A stretch of DNA of 64,000 nt, from positions 186,001 through 250,000 of the forward strand of contig JABAAE010000013.1 of the NCBI GenBank assembly GCA_014238905.1, written 5' to 3'. The notes under the pieces are model-generated. The model was not told the origin of the DNA. It saw nothing but the letters and a program-made list of their open reading frames with translations, and did not search any database. Numbering within the stretch: the stretch's first letter is position 1; each line of letters opens with the position of its first letter. The translations under genes were made by a program, and so were the position numbers. Positions 35,510 through 45,368 of the stretch are shown piece by piece. The DNA comes from Planctomycetota bacterium (GTDB lineage: Bacteria; Planctomycetota; Planctomycetia; Pirellulales; Pirellulaceae).

Positions 35510-37036
35510 TTGTACGATACACTCTTAGATGAATTTGACGACGAAACCCGTGTAGCAGTTGACACATCCTCCTTTGAGGCATCCGCCAACGACGAGGTTG
35601 TCGTTGCCAACGAGGCCGAAGGGGCTTCGCGAGGTGAGGCTCTCTCGGAAATTGATGACGGAGAGTCTTGGTCAGATGATCCTGTCCGGATGTACCTCAC
35701 TCAAATGGGTGAAATACCACTCTTGACGCGACATGAAGAGATCACATTAGCCAAACGAATCGAAGACACCCGAAGGCAATTCAGGACGAAGTTGCTGGAA
35801 TGCAATTACGTCATTCAACAGGCCTTCAAGGTGATCAAGCGGGTTCATGATGGCGAGCTCCCATTTGATCGAACGGTTCAGGTTTCGGTAACCGATCGAC
35901 TTGAAAAAGAGCAGATACTTGGTCGTTTACCATTCAACGTTGAGTCTTTGGAAACCCTGCTGCGACGAAATCGGCAGGATTATTTCATTTCTCTCTCGAA
36001 GTCCCAGCCCAAAAAGAAGAGACGGGAGGCCTGGGTTCGACTTTCACGCAGACGCCGTCGTTGTGTGCGATTGATAGAGGAACTCGGTTTAAGAACCCAA
36101 CGAATCGAAGCGATGATCAATGTCGTTGAAGACTTCAGTATTCGCGTACAGGAACTTCGATTGAAAATTGCCGAACACAAGAAAGCCAGGAAGTCACCTC
36201 TGGAACGAGAACCGTGGCAAAAAGAATTGCACCATATCTTGATTGCCTGTCAGGAAACTCCTACCAGCCTTCTTAATCGAGTTAACTATATCCGGCGGGT
36301 TTTCTCCAAGTATCAAAAAGCTAAACGGGCGTTGTCCGAGGGCAATCTGCGCTTGGTGGTTTCCATAGCGAAAAAATATCGCAACCGAGGTTTGAGCTTC
36401 CTTGACTTGATCCAGGAGGGGAATGCGGGCTTGATGCGAGCGGTAGACAAATTTGAATACCGACGTGGATTTAAATTCTGCACCTACGCAACCTGGTGGA
36501 TTCGTCAAGCGATTACTCGAGCCGTAGCAGATCAGAGTCGAACGATTCGAATTCCCGTTCACATGGTAGAGACAATGTCGCGGGTGCGAAATGTTTCTCG
36601 CCAATTGTTACAGGAATTGGGTCGGGAACCTTCATTGGAAGAAACCGCTCGCCGCGCAGAAACGACAGTTGAAGAGGCGCGTAGGGTTCTGGCGATGAGC
36701 CGTTATCCCATTAGTCTGGATCGACCGGTTGGAAACAGCGAAGATAGTCAGTTTGGTGACCTGTTGCCTGATGGTGATGCAGACAATCCATCGATGGGTG
36801 CGGCGCAAGAGATGTTGCGAGGTCGAATCGACCGTGTTTTAAAGACCCTCAGTTACCGGGAGCGGGAAATCATCAAGCTTCGGTATGGGTTGGGCGATGG
36901 ATACAGCTACACTCTCGAAGAGGTTGGTCACATTTTCAAAGTCACACGGGAACGGATCCGGCAAATTGAAGCGAAAGCCGTTCGTAAATTGCAACAACCT
37001 AGCCGCAGTCAGGAACTGGTCGGATTTCTCGACTAA
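35510..37036 (+). CDS. rpoD: Primary RNA polymerase sigma factor (RpoD/SigA)
   Basis: A 508-residue sigma-70 factor. Residues 1-56 are acidic. Region 1.2 is at 57-85 (DPVRMYLTQMGEIPLLTRHE). A long basic non-conserved region (90-265) contains KKKRREAWVRLSRRRRR. Region 2 runs 270-345 with the -10 recognition helix (YATWWIRQAITRAV), and region 3 follows. Region 4 is at the C-terminus with VTRERIRQIEAKAVRKL, the -35 recognition helix. The start is TTG at 35510, preceded by GAAAGAGGTAGG, a strong ribosome binding site; no ATG is suitably placed. A terminator lies 173 bp after the stop. Confidence 0.96.
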   Translation: MYDTLLDEFDDETRVAVDTSSFEASANDEVVVANEAEGASRGEALSEIDDGESWSDDPVRMYLTQMGEIPLLTRHEEITLAKRIEDTRRQFRTKLLECNYVIQQAFKVIKRVHDGELPFDRTVQVSVTDRLEKEQILGRLPFNVESLETLLRRNRQDYFISLSKSQPKKKRREAWVRLSRRRRRCVRLIEELGLRTQRIEAMINVVEDFSIRVQELRLKIAEHKKARKSPLEREPWQKELHHILIACQETPTSLLNRVNYIRRVFSKYQKAKRALSEGNLRLVVSIAKKYRNRGLSFLDLIQEGNAGLMRAVDKFEYRRGFKFCTYATWWIRQAITRAVADQSRTIRIPVHMVETMSRVRNVSRQLLQELGREPSLEETARRAETTVEEARRVLAMSRYPISLDRPVGNSEDSQFGDLLPDGDADNPSMGAAQEMLRGRIDRVLKTLSYREREIIKLRYGLGDGYSYTLEEVGHIFKVTRERIRQIEAKAVRKLQQPSRSQELVGFLD

Positions 37037-37209
37037 GAATCAATGGGTAAGCAGGCTGCCAGACTGATTTTGGGGGAACCCAGGGTTGGCTGGGGATTTT
37101 CCCGCAGATCCAGCAAAGTGTTAAGGCCCTTTGGTTTCAATAGTCCCTGTCAATTGAATAGCACGCATGATTTAAATAGCACTCAGGTTGATTTGAGAAG
37201 AATACAGAG

Positions 37210-37242
37210 CACCGGTCGGCATTGTCGATCGGTGTTTTTTTT
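37210..37242 (+). terminator. Rho-independent terminator after rpoD
   Basis: A 9-bp stem (CACCGGTCG at 37210-37218 with CGATCGGTG at 37226-37234, one G-U pair), a 7-nt loop, then eight T. It should end the sigma factor transcript. The reading frame of the next gene runs open through it, so that gene's true start is unlikely to lie upstream. Confidence 0.85.
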
Positions 37243-39109
37243 CTGTTGCCGGCGGTATCAAACTCAACCTGCCAGTCTCCTGCATTTCGCTTCCATCTTT
37301 TCAGGCACGCTGCTCTTATTGGCGTGGAGCCATTGCAGCTTGGGTCAACAAAAAACGTTCGATCCGGTTGCAGTTGGCCAATGGGTCGATCAGCTTGGGC
37401 ATCCGGACTACATCGTTCGTCAAAATGCCAAGGAAAAAATTCGTCAATCGGGTGAAACGGCATTTGAGTTTCTTCACCGGGCGAGGAATTCCAACGATTT
37501 GCAAGTTCGCTTAGCCAGCGTCCAATTGCTTTCTGAAGTCGAAATCGACTGGATCCAGGCGAACGATTCGGTAGGAGTTAAAGACTTAATGTTTCATTTT
37601 AAGCGCCAACCATCCAGCAAGCGGCTGGCATGTATTGATCAATTGGTCTGGCTGCCGGCCAACGAAGCCTGGAAGCCACTAAATCGAATCGCGAGGTACG
37701 ACCTGGATCCAGGCGTAAGAAACCATGCAGCTGTCTCGCTGGCTGAGCTTTTTGTTCATCGTGAGAGAGTGGCGGGAAGGGGATTACAGAAGTTTGCACA
37801 AGTCATGCAGAAACGGTTCGAGACGAAGAAAAATCTTCTGCAGGCTGATGTATTTTGGTCCCAGAAATGCTTAGGGCTATTGGCTTTCTTTTTTCTTCGA
37901 CAAGAGGTTGAAGGACCCGATCTACCCCCGTTTCTGGGTTTGATGAAGGCGGACCAAAGCGAAAGGTCGGCAGGAAAAGGAAAGGGTCTCAAGGGGAATC
38001 TGACGCCGTTGGCCATCCAGTGCCGTTTAATTCGAGTCTTGTTTCCATTGTGCAAGGAGGAACACCAAAAAGTATTGGCGGCGATGATTAAGGATTTGAA
38101 TTTTAAAAACGATAAGTCGAGTTTAAAGATGATGCTGCAATTGCTGGTGACCCATCGTCGCTGGACGATTGTTAATGACTTGCACGCCAAGCAATCCGAG
38201 ACAATAGAGTCAGACCTCCTGCTGGGAATGATGATTGCTGAGTCTTTGCTTGAAAATGGAAAGATAGACAAGGCGCTTGAAACGGCGGACCGTGTCTTGG
38301 AAAAGGTGGACGTTCTGGAAATGGACCTCCCGCGGATGGCAATGCAGCTGGTGGAACACAATCTCACAGGCTGGTCTGTCATGGTTTTAGCGGAATCTTT
38401 TGGTGAGTTGCCGTTATTCAATGCAGACGGTTTGTTGTGGGCGGAACTGACAACGCGGATCAAGACAAGTCAACGTGATTCTCTGCAAAAAACTGGCCGC
38501 GTAAAAGATTCCAAATGGGTTCGACAGTGGGTGATGGAATATCTGAATCAACCGAATTTGGTTTCTTCTGAAAGAGTGAGATGTTATCGGATCATCGCTG
38601 ATATAGCCTTGGGTTGGAATGATGCAAAAGCTGAATTTGATGCTTTAAATCATGCCATCGGAATCGACCCCATCATGGTCGACGTTCTTGTTCGCCTGCA
38701 GGCTGTCAGTCGGTTGGGTAAAGTGGATAACCGATCCGATTTTGAGGAAGCCTGGAATCGACGGGTCGCTAATGCCGAGGGTGCACTTCGAGACAGACTA
38801 CGACGCGGCAGGATTTTGATGAACTCAACAGTCTCAGCGGAGAAAACGCTGGGACGAAATCGGGCTGCCAATGCGGCTAATTCATTGGCGAGGTTGCTCT
38901 CCCATGTCGGTGAATCAACGGATGAATCATTGGAAATGGCTCGAGAAGCTGTGCAGCTCAATGATCGAAGTGCCCGCTTTCTAGAAACGCTATCGGATTG
39001 TGAGCACCGGGCAGGTAATTCAGAAAAAGCTTTAGAAATAATTAAAAAAGCAGTCTATCTCAGCCCATTCGACGATGGCTTAAAAAGGAAACTGGTAGAT
39101 TATGATTGA
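37232..39109 (+). CDS. Secreted HEAT/TPR-like repeat protein
   Basis: About 625 residues if the GTG at 37232 is used. That start gives a good signal peptide: a short basic n-region (CCRRYQTQ), a hydrophobic core (FASIFSGTLLLLAW) and a likely cut after HCSLG. An ATG at 37043 is in frame but would put a terminator inside the coding region. HEAT-like helices follow (VGQWVDQLGHPDYIVRQNAK, then LQVRLASVQLLSEVEI), with TPR-like repeats at the C-terminus ending NSEKALEIIKKAVYLSPFD. No enzymatic motif was seen; a scaffold role in the periplasm is inferred. Confidence 0.7.
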   Translation: MFFFCCRRYQTQPASLLHFASIFSGTLLLLAWSHCSLGQQKTFDPVAVGQWVDQLGHPDYIVRQNAKEKIRQSGETAFEFLHRARNSNDLQVRLASVQLLSEVEIDWIQANDSVGVKDLMFHFKRQPSSKRLACIDQLVWLPANEAWKPLNRIARYDLDPGVRNHAAVSLAELFVHRERVAGRGLQKFAQVMQKRFETKKNLLQADVFWSQKCLGLLAFFFLRQEVEGPDLPPFLGLMKADQSERSAGKGKGLKGNLTPLAIQCRLIRVLFPLCKEEHQKVLAAMIKDLNFKNDKSSLKMMLQLLVTHRRWTIVNDLHAKQSETIESDLLLGMMIAESLLENGKIDKALETADRVLEKVDVLEMDLPRMAMQLVEHNLTGWSVMVLAESFGELPLFNADGLLWAELTTRIKTSQRDSLQKTGRVKDSKWVRQWVMEYLNQPNLVSSERVRCYRIIADIALGWNDAKAEFDALNHAIGIDPIMVDVLVRLQAVSRLGKVDNRSDFEEAWNRRVANAEGALRDRLRRGRILMNSTVSAEKTLGRNRAANAANSLARLLSHVGESTDESLEMAREAVQLNDRSARFLETLSDCEHRAGNSEKALEIIKKAVYLSPFDDGLKRKLVDYD

Positions 39110-39186
39110 GCCCGCTAATTCTTGGAAACTTGGTTCTGCCGGGCGGGGTAGCACAATGCAGAATGAAATAGAACTGGACTGAATTG

Positions 39187-41004
39187 ATGTCAAAAATAAT
39201 GCTTAATCGAAACTTGATGGTTTGCTTGTTGTTCTCTGCTTTTACGATTGTTGGAGTATCACCTGTCGTACCAGCGCAGGGATTTGAAGACGTTCCGTCG
39301 GTCCAAGCATCTCCAGTCCAAGAAACTCCGGCCCGCCATCCTTCGGAGGTCTTTCCTGTATCGACACTGGTGTATGCCGAACTCATGCCCCCCGGGAAGC
39401 TGATTCAGACCATTCTCAATCATCCGATACGCGGAAAGGTGGAGTCGTTACCCCAGGTCAAACAGGCAATGCGTAGCAAGGGTTTTGTTGGTTTCCTCGC
39501 AGGTCTCGGTGTCGTTCAGGTTTTCGCCGGCATGGATTGGGAAGAGTCACTTCAAGTTCTTGCCGGCAAAGGAATCGCATTCGGCTTCAGTCCTGAGCAG
39601 AATGCGTTTGGAGCGGTGTTGTTGTCCGCCGACAAAAAGAGACTTCTCCCACTGTGCAAAGGGCTTTTGCGTTTCGCTAATCAAGCCGACTCGAATACTG
39701 TTCAGTCGGGAAAGCATCGTGATATCGAAGCTTATTCAATCGCCAAGCAGTTCTTCATTGTGCCGCTGGAGGATAGAGTTTTCGTTTCCAATACAAAAAA
39801 GTTTGCCATGCAAATGGTCGATTTTTGGCTGGATGATGATCAGGCCAGTCTTCAGTTGCAGTCCCAATTTCAAAAAGCGGTCGCAACCCGTGGCGATGAC
39901 GCGATTTGGACCTATGTCGACCTGAAGTCAATCCGAGATGGTGGAATAGCGAACGGTCTGTTTCCCGAAAAGATGGAAAATATTGGCTTGGAAGCGATTG
40001 CTGGTGGAGTCCTGGAAGCGTTGAAGAAATCCGACTTTCTGACCGGAGCCTTAACTATTGGGGAGTCCGGGTTGAAGCTGTCACTGGTGACCCCTTTTCA
40101 GAATAAAGCGATATCAGAAAGCCGAAAGTATTTCTTTGGATCAGCCGCTGAACGCCAAAATTTTCAGCTCTTGCAGTTGCCAGGCTTGCTTGCCAACATC
40201 CATTCGTTTCGGGACTTAGGCCAACTTTGGATTTCAAAGGAAGATTTGTTTGATGAAAATCACCTGTCCGAAATTTCTCAGGCTGACAGCACTTTATCTA
40301 CCCTGTTTTCTGGTCTTGATTTCGGTGAGGAAATACTTGGTTCTACCAAACCCGGTTTTCAAATTATGGCTCGCAACCAGGATTATTCCAAGATCCTGAC
40401 GCCAATTCCGGAGATCAAGATACCTGAGTTTGCTGTTGTCTTGCAATTAAAAGAAACCGGAAAAATTCAGCGGCGTTTTAAGATTGCCTATCAGAGTTTT
40501 ATTGGCTTTCTCAATATTCAACTGGCGATGCAGGGGGCTCCCCAGTTTGAGCTGGAATCCGAAAAACTGGATGGATCGCAAATCGTATCAGCGACCTATC
40601 TTGTCGATGATGACAATGAGGAAGGTATTCTTAACTATAATTTTTCCCCCTCGGTCGCCTTTGCCGGGAACTGGTTTATTATTTCAAGCACGAGGGTGCT
40701 GGCGACAGATTTAGCGAAAACCGGCATGACCGGGGCGGCGGTTTCTCTGCCTGAAATCAACACGTCATTTCAGCTTCAAGGTGCTCAATTGGCGAAGATA
40801 CTCAGTGACAACCAGGAACAGCTGATTGCTCAAAACATGCTAGAAGAGGGGACCGACCGGGAGGATGCCAAGACGCAAGTTGGCCTGATTCTCGACGTGG
40901 TTGCGTTGTTTAAAAAGGCGTCCCTGATGCTCAAGCAGGAGCCCGGATCGCTGCGACTGCAGCTTGCGATTGATGTGCAGGGAAACGATGATGATTCTCA
41001 ATAG
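39187..41004 (+). CDS. Large secreted protein, DUF3352-like
   Basis: A 605-residue protein with a signal peptide (NLMVCLLFSAFTIVGVSPVV, cut near VPAQG). The body alternates beta strands and helices and has segments such as EVFPVSTLVYAELMPPGKLI and WTYVDLKSIRDGG that resemble DUF3352-type proteins; I rate that match as tentative. No catalytic residues were identified. The ATG at 39187 is preferred over the TTG just before it. It is 77 bp after the HEAT/TPR gene and 60 bp before the DUF1800 gene, so all may be co-transcribed. Confidence 0.6.
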   Translation: MSKIMLNRNLMVCLLFSAFTIVGVSPVVPAQGFEDVPSVQASPVQETPARHPSEVFPVSTLVYAELMPPGKLIQTILNHPIRGKVESLPQVKQAMRSKGFVGFLAGLGVVQVFAGMDWEESLQVLAGKGIAFGFSPEQNAFGAVLLSADKKRLLPLCKGLLRFANQADSNTVQSGKHRDIEAYSIAKQFFIVPLEDRVFVSNTKKFAMQMVDFWLDDDQASLQLQSQFQKAVATRGDDAIWTYVDLKSIRDGGIANGLFPEKMENIGLEAIAGGVLEALKKSDFLTGALTIGESGLKLSLVTPFQNKAISESRKYFFGSAAERQNFQLLQLPGLLANIHSFRDLGQLWISKEDLFDENHLSEISQADSTLSTLFSGLDFGEEILGSTKPGFQIMARNQDYSKILTPIPEIKIPEFAVVLQLKETGKIQRRFKIAYQSFIGFLNIQLAMQGAPQFELESEKLDGSQIVSATYLVDDDNEEGILNYNFSPSVAFAGNWFIISSTRVLATDLAKTGMTGAAVSLPEINTSFQLQGAQLAKILSDNQEQLIAQNMLEEGTDREDAKTQVGLILDVVALFKKASLMLKQEPGSLRLQLAIDVQGNDDDSQ

Positions 41005-41064
41005 TTCACCGTGGATGCAATGTGTTTGCCCTAATGAGAAATCCAACCAGGTGGTGTTTGTTGA

Positions 41065-42408
41065 ATGGGAGCTGACCGCGTGAAACCATCAGAATTATGG
41101 AAGCCGTTTGAGCCTGGTCGGGAGCAACCGTGGTCCCGCAGGTTGGCTGCTCATCTTTTTCGGCGGGCTGGTTTTGGTGCCACGCTTGAGGAATTGGTTG
41201 CCGCTGAAAAAATGCATCCGGCCGAAGTCATCGAATCCATTTTCCAGTCGGAGAATCCAGATTTCGCGTCACGAATGCAAACCCTTGAACGGCAGGCCAA
41301 AGCAGTTGGAAGCGTAGAGAGACTGCCGAATATCTGGCTTTACAGGATGGTGAAGACCAGTACGCAACTTCTTGAGAAGGCCACTCTTTTTTGGCATGGA
41401 CATTTTGCTACCAGCGCTCAAAAAGTGGATGATGTCGGTTTGATGATCGGCCAAAATCATTTATTGCGACAAAACGCAATAGGGAAATTTGGACCAATGG
41501 TTCATGCCATTTCGCGAGATCCGGCGATGTTGACTTACCTCGATTCCCGGGAAAATCGGAAAACCCGACCCAACGAAAATTACGCTCGTGAATTGATGGA
41601 GTTGTTTTGTCTCGGGTTGGGTAATTATTCCGAGACAGATATTAAACAGATTGCCAGAACGTTTACTGGATGGGAAATCAAAAAGAATCGTTTTCGATTT
41701 AATCCATACCAGCATGATCAGGGGTTAAAGAGTTTTTTGGGTGAGTCTGGAAATTTTGATGGTGATCAGGCGGTAGAGATTGTTCTCAAACAAAAATCTT
41801 CGACAAAGTTCATCGCTAAAAAGTTGATCAATTTCTTTGTCACGGATTTGCCCGTTTCCGATGCTGTCGCACAGCCCATAGCTGACCATCTGTCCCGCAA
41901 TGACTTCGATATTGGGAAGACGCTTCGTTTGATTTTGGGAAGCTGTTACTTTATGGATTCGGTTGGAAATAAAATCAAATCACCAATTGAATTAGGGATT
42001 GGATTTTTGCGTTGTTTGGAAGCGACTGGCAATTTTGTCAGTCTTTCCAATCGAATGCGAGAGCTCGGTCAATTACCATTTTTCCCACCTAACGTAAAAG
42101 GTTGGCCAGGTGGTCGGACGTGGATTAATTCAGCCTCTTTGTTGGGCCGGGTGAACATGATTGGTGATCTTTTACGGGATGAAAAAACGAAATGGGCGCA
42201 TAACGATCTTCGTGGTCTGGTCACGCATTACAATGCAGGTTCTATTTCTGAAGTGGTCGAGTTTCTTGAAACGCTATTTTTGGCGAAACCCCTGACTCCG
42301 GCTTCCCGCAAAAATCTCCATTCGCTCTCAGGTAAAAAGCTCAATAACGAAGTGCTTACTCAAGTGGTCTATGCATTTTGCGCTTTACCGGAATTTCAGT
42401 TGGGATAA
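41065..42408 (+). CDS. DUF1800 family protein
   Basis: A 447-residue DUF1800 protein. Family landmarks are HLFRRAGFGATLEELVAA near the N-terminus, ATLFWHGHFATSAQKV, the block ENYARELMELFCLGLGNYSE, ARTFTGWEI, and FPPNVKGWPGGRTWINSASL near residue 345. The role is unknown, but DUF1800 genes almost always sit directly before a DUF1501 gene, as here (2-bp gap to the next start). No signal peptide is evident while the partner carries a Tat signal, so joint export is possible (inference). Confidence 0.92.
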   Translation: MGADRVKPSELWKPFEPGREQPWSRRLAAHLFRRAGFGATLEELVAAEKMHPAEVIESIFQSENPDFASRMQTLERQAKAVGSVERLPNIWLYRMVKTSTQLLEKATLFWHGHFATSAQKVDDVGLMIGQNHLLRQNAIGKFGPMVHAISRDPAMLTYLDSRENRKTRPNENYARELMELFCLGLGNYSETDIKQIARTFTGWEIKKNRFRFNPYQHDQGLKSFLGESGNFDGDQAVEIVLKQKSSTKFIAKKLINFFVTDLPVSDAVAQPIADHLSRNDFDIGKTLRLILGSCYFMDSVGNKIKSPIELGIGFLRCLEATGNFVSLSNRMRELGQLPFFPPNVKGWPGGRTWINSASLLGRVNMIGDLLRDEKTKWAHNDLRGLVTHYNAGSISEVVEFLETLFLAKPLTPASRKNLHSLSGKKLNNEVLTQVVYAFCALPEFQLG

Positions 42409-42410
42409 AC

Positions 42411-43649
42411 ATGTTTTCAAAAGTATCACGACGTCAATTCGTTAATTTGGCAGCTGGTTCGGCAGCCGGCATCGGCTTCTATCAGGGGGTGCCTGATATT
42501 TTTGCAGCTACCGAAGTGGCGAATGGAAAGCGACCGGATGGTCGGGTGCTTGTTGTCGTTCAATTGTCCGGCGGCAATGACGGCATCAATACGGTCGTTC
42601 CGTTTTCGGATCAGGAGTACTATAAGAACCGGTTTAGCTTGGCAATCGACAGGAACGCGGTAAGAAAAATAGATGAAAATGTGGGCTTTCATCCTGCACT
42701 TGCCGGTTTCTCCAAACTCCTTGAGGAAAGCCAATTAGCAATAGTGCAGGGTGTAGGATATCCCAAACCCAATCGGTCCCATTTTGAATCGATGGATCTT
42801 TGGCACACTGCCCACCAATCTGGTGTCAGGATAAACGAAGGTTGGTTGGGCCGAATGATTCGCAAGAATAATCTTGACGCTAAATTAGACATTCCAGCGA
42901 TCCATCTTGGAGCTGAAAAGCAACCACTGGCGTTAGCGGCCGATGCTTTGTCTTTTCCATCCATTCGGTCGATTGAGAGATTTCGATTGAAACCTCAGGG
43001 TAATCCAAAGCTGAAGGAACTAGTTGAAAAGGGCGTAAAACAACCACGCCCAGATGATGACGAATTACTTTCCTTTGTTCAGTTGACCGCCGATTCGGCA
43101 TTGAAGGCGGGGGCGAGAATAGAAAAGGTGTTACAGGCAAAGTCTTCAGCGGTGGTTTACCCCGCTACGCCACTTGCACAAAAACTTCAAACGGTTTCCA
43201 AAATGATAGCGGCTGAAATGCCTACATCGGTGTACTACGTGACCTTGGACGGTTTTGATACGCATGCAAATCAGGCTGACGCGCACGCGGGATTGCTTTC
43301 GCAGTTGGGTGATGCTTTGGCGACGTTCATGGAGGATCTGACAGAGCAGGGAAATGATCAACGCACGCTGGTTTTGTCGTTTTCTGAATTCGGCCGGCGA
43401 GTTCGCCAAAATGCCAGTCATGGAACTGACCATGGAACTGCCGGACCGGTTTTCCTTGCAGGTGGGCATCTGAAGCCAGGGACTCACGGGAAACATCCTC
43501 GGCTCGATCAGCTGGTCGATGGAGATCTTCAATTTCACACTGATTATAGGCAGGTGTACGCATCGATCCTGGAGGAATGGTTTGATATTCCCAGCGAACC
43601 CGTTCTTGGCGGAAGACATCAATCGTTGGACCTGTTTCAACAGGCTTAG
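42411..43649 (+). CDS. DUF1501 family protein with Tat signal
   Basis: A 412-residue protein. Residues 1-33 are a twin-arginine signal (KVSRRQFVNLAAGSAAGIGF). The DUF1501 core includes VVVQLSGGNDGINTVVPF, GFHPAL, PNRSHFESMDLWHT, FDTHANQ and SEFGRRVRQNASHGTDHGTAGPVFL, with conserved His and Asp that suggest a metal centre of the alkaline-phosphatase/sulfatase type. The function of the family is not established. The ATG at 42411 is chosen over an upstream TTG because it places the Tat motif correctly. It forms a transcription unit with the DUF1800 gene. Confidence 0.93.
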   Translation: MFSKVSRRQFVNLAAGSAAGIGFYQGVPDIFAATEVANGKRPDGRVLVVVQLSGGNDGINTVVPFSDQEYYKNRFSLAIDRNAVRKIDENVGFHPALAGFSKLLEESQLAIVQGVGYPKPNRSHFESMDLWHTAHQSGVRINEGWLGRMIRKNNLDAKLDIPAIHLGAEKQPLALAADALSFPSIRSIERFRLKPQGNPKLKELVEKGVKQPRPDDDELLSFVQLTADSALKAGARIEKVLQAKSSAVVYPATPLAQKLQTVSKMIAAEMPTSVYYVTLDGFDTHANQADAHAGLLSQLGDALATFMEDLTEQGNDQRTLVLSFSEFGRRVRQNASHGTDHGTAGPVFLAGGHLKPGTHGKHPRLDQLVDGDLQFHTDYRQVYASILEEWFDIPSEPVLGGRHQSLDLFQQA

Positions 43650-43697
43650 CCTCACCCTGTGATGCGAAGCGGACCAGTTAGCGGGGTTGGGCGATGC

Positions 43698-45152
43698 TTA
43701 AATGCTGTCCCTTGTCCCTTTTTCCATGCCGTGATCTGTCATTTTCTTTTTCAGAGTGGTTCGATGGATACCTAATGCCTTGGAAGCGGCCACATATTGG
43801 TTGTCAAAACAACTCATGACTGTGGAGAGAAATTCTGGCTCAAGAAGGTTAAGGAAATCTTCATAAAGACTGTCGATGTCATCACCCCGTTTTTTGCGAT
43901 GCAGAATTTGCTTTTCTGTCCATGACCGAATCAGCTGGTTGATGTGGGGCGTTAGTTCGGTTGGCTCACTACCGGGTAACTGAATCTGCTGGATGGGATC
44001 CGGAAGATGCTCAGGGAGTAACTCTCCGCCGCGAGAGAGTATCAAGGCATGTTCTATGGCGTTTCGCAGTTCACGGACGTTGCCCTGCCATGTTCGCGAT
44101 CGAAGCTCCTGTTGGATTGCCTTGCCGAGCCTCGGGGAGGATCCATCGACTTTTAAATCTTTAATAAAGTGTTTTGAAAGTTGGATGATGTCATCCTGGC
44201 GATCTTTCAAACGCGGAAGCTCGATTTGGAATCCGCAGATTCGAAAAAAGAGATCGTGTCTGAATTTTCCGTTGGATACAGCATCCGGCAGGTTTTGATG
44301 GGTGGCCGAGATGATACGCAGATCGGTTGTGATGGGTTGGTTGGCACCGATGGGAAGGACTTCTCCTTGATCGAGGCACCGTAATAGCTTGACTTGGATG
44401 GGAAGAGGTATTTCTGCTAATTCATCCAGAAAAAGGACGCCGCCGTTGGCCTGCTCCAGGAGCCCCTTTCGATCACGATCGGCTCCAGTAAAAGCACCAC
44501 GGACGTGACCAAAAAGCTCACTTTCAGCCAATGTGGGCGAAAGGGCCGCAACATTGACTGCTACGAATGGTTGTTCAGCACGATCCGAATAGCGATGAAT
44601 TGCTCGTGCGGCGAGTTCTTTCCCTGTACCGCTTTCACCTGTAATTAACACGCTTGCATTGGAGGTAGCTGCAAAGGCGATTCGACGGAACACCTCTTGG
44701 ATTCTAACGCAGCTGCCGACAATGTTGCCAAGCTTTTCGGGTGCTGTAAATGGTTGAGCTTCGTTGTCAGCACCGGGCTGGTTGGTATGTTTCGCCGCGT
44801 CAATGGCTCGGGAAATGACCTGCCGAACACGGTCCAGATCAAATGGTTTGGGCAGGTATTCATAGGCACCATTTTTGATGGCTGCTACCGCCGAATCCAG
44901 TTCGCCGTAAGCGGTCATGATAACAATCGGAGTTGCCGGGCAAACTGACTGGAAACTGTTCATTGCCGTCAAGCCGTCCATTCCGGGTAGCCGGACATCC
45001 AGGACAATCAAATTCGGTTTTTGTTCTTTGGCAGCGGCGATGCCATCTTCGGCAGAATAACAACTGCGAGCAGTATGCCCCATGGCCGTTGCCAGTTTCT
45101 CGAGGCCCCAGCAAATACTTTCTTCATCATCGACGATCAGAATGTCGGACAT
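43698..45152 (-). CDS. NtrC-family sigma-54-dependent response regulator
   Basis: A 484-residue cytoplasmic activator. The receiver domain has acidic pocket residues Asp8 and Asp9, the phosphorylation site Asp52 and Lys102. The AAA+ domain has Walker A GESGTGKE (172-179) and GAFTGA (219-224), the loop that contacts sigma-54, so it should be a functional enhancer-binding protein. The C-terminus is a Fis-type helix-turn-helix (VAASKALGIHRTTLKKKM). The kinase gene lies upstream on the same strand. A sigma-54 promoter stands 1.8 kb away, just beyond the kinase gene, before the DUF1559 gene, the obvious candidate target. Confidence 0.95.
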   Translation of the reverse strand: MSDILIVDDEESICWGLEKLATAMGHTARSCYSAEDGIAAAKEQKPNLIVLDVRLPGMDGLTAMNSFQSVCPATPIVIMTAYGELDSAVAAIKNGAYEYLPKPFDLDRVRQVISRAIDAAKHTNQPGADNEAQPFTAPEKLGNIVGSCVRIQEVFRRIAFAATSNASVLITGESGTGKELAARAIHRYSDRAEQPFVAVNVAALSPTLAESELFGHVRGAFTGADRDRKGLLEQANGGVLFLDELAEIPLPIQVKLLRCLDQGEVLPIGANQPITTDLRIISATHQNLPDAVSNGKFRHDLFFRICGFQIELPRLKDRQDDIIQLSKHFIKDLKVDGSSPRLGKAIQQELRSRTWQGNVRELRNAIEHALILSRGGELLPEHLPDPIQQIQLPGSEPTELTPHINQLIRSWTEKQILHRKKRGDDIDSLYEDFLNLLEPEFLSTVMSCFDNQYVAASKALGIHRTTLKKKMTDHGMEKGTRDSI

Positions 45153-45368
45153 CTCATTTCCATATTGAATTGGGGCTGCCTGCCCTGTTTGGTTAGCATT
45201 ATTTTATCATCCTGCGGTAGGGTGGACGGTCCTGTAATTCATTTGTTTGCAGGGAATTTCGGGATGGATTATCCATCGGGTTAAACGGTTTGATTAGGTC
45301 AGTGAGAACACTTATTAATAGTAAAATGGTCAATCAGCAACATTGGCAAAAGCAACGAATGCGGTCCA

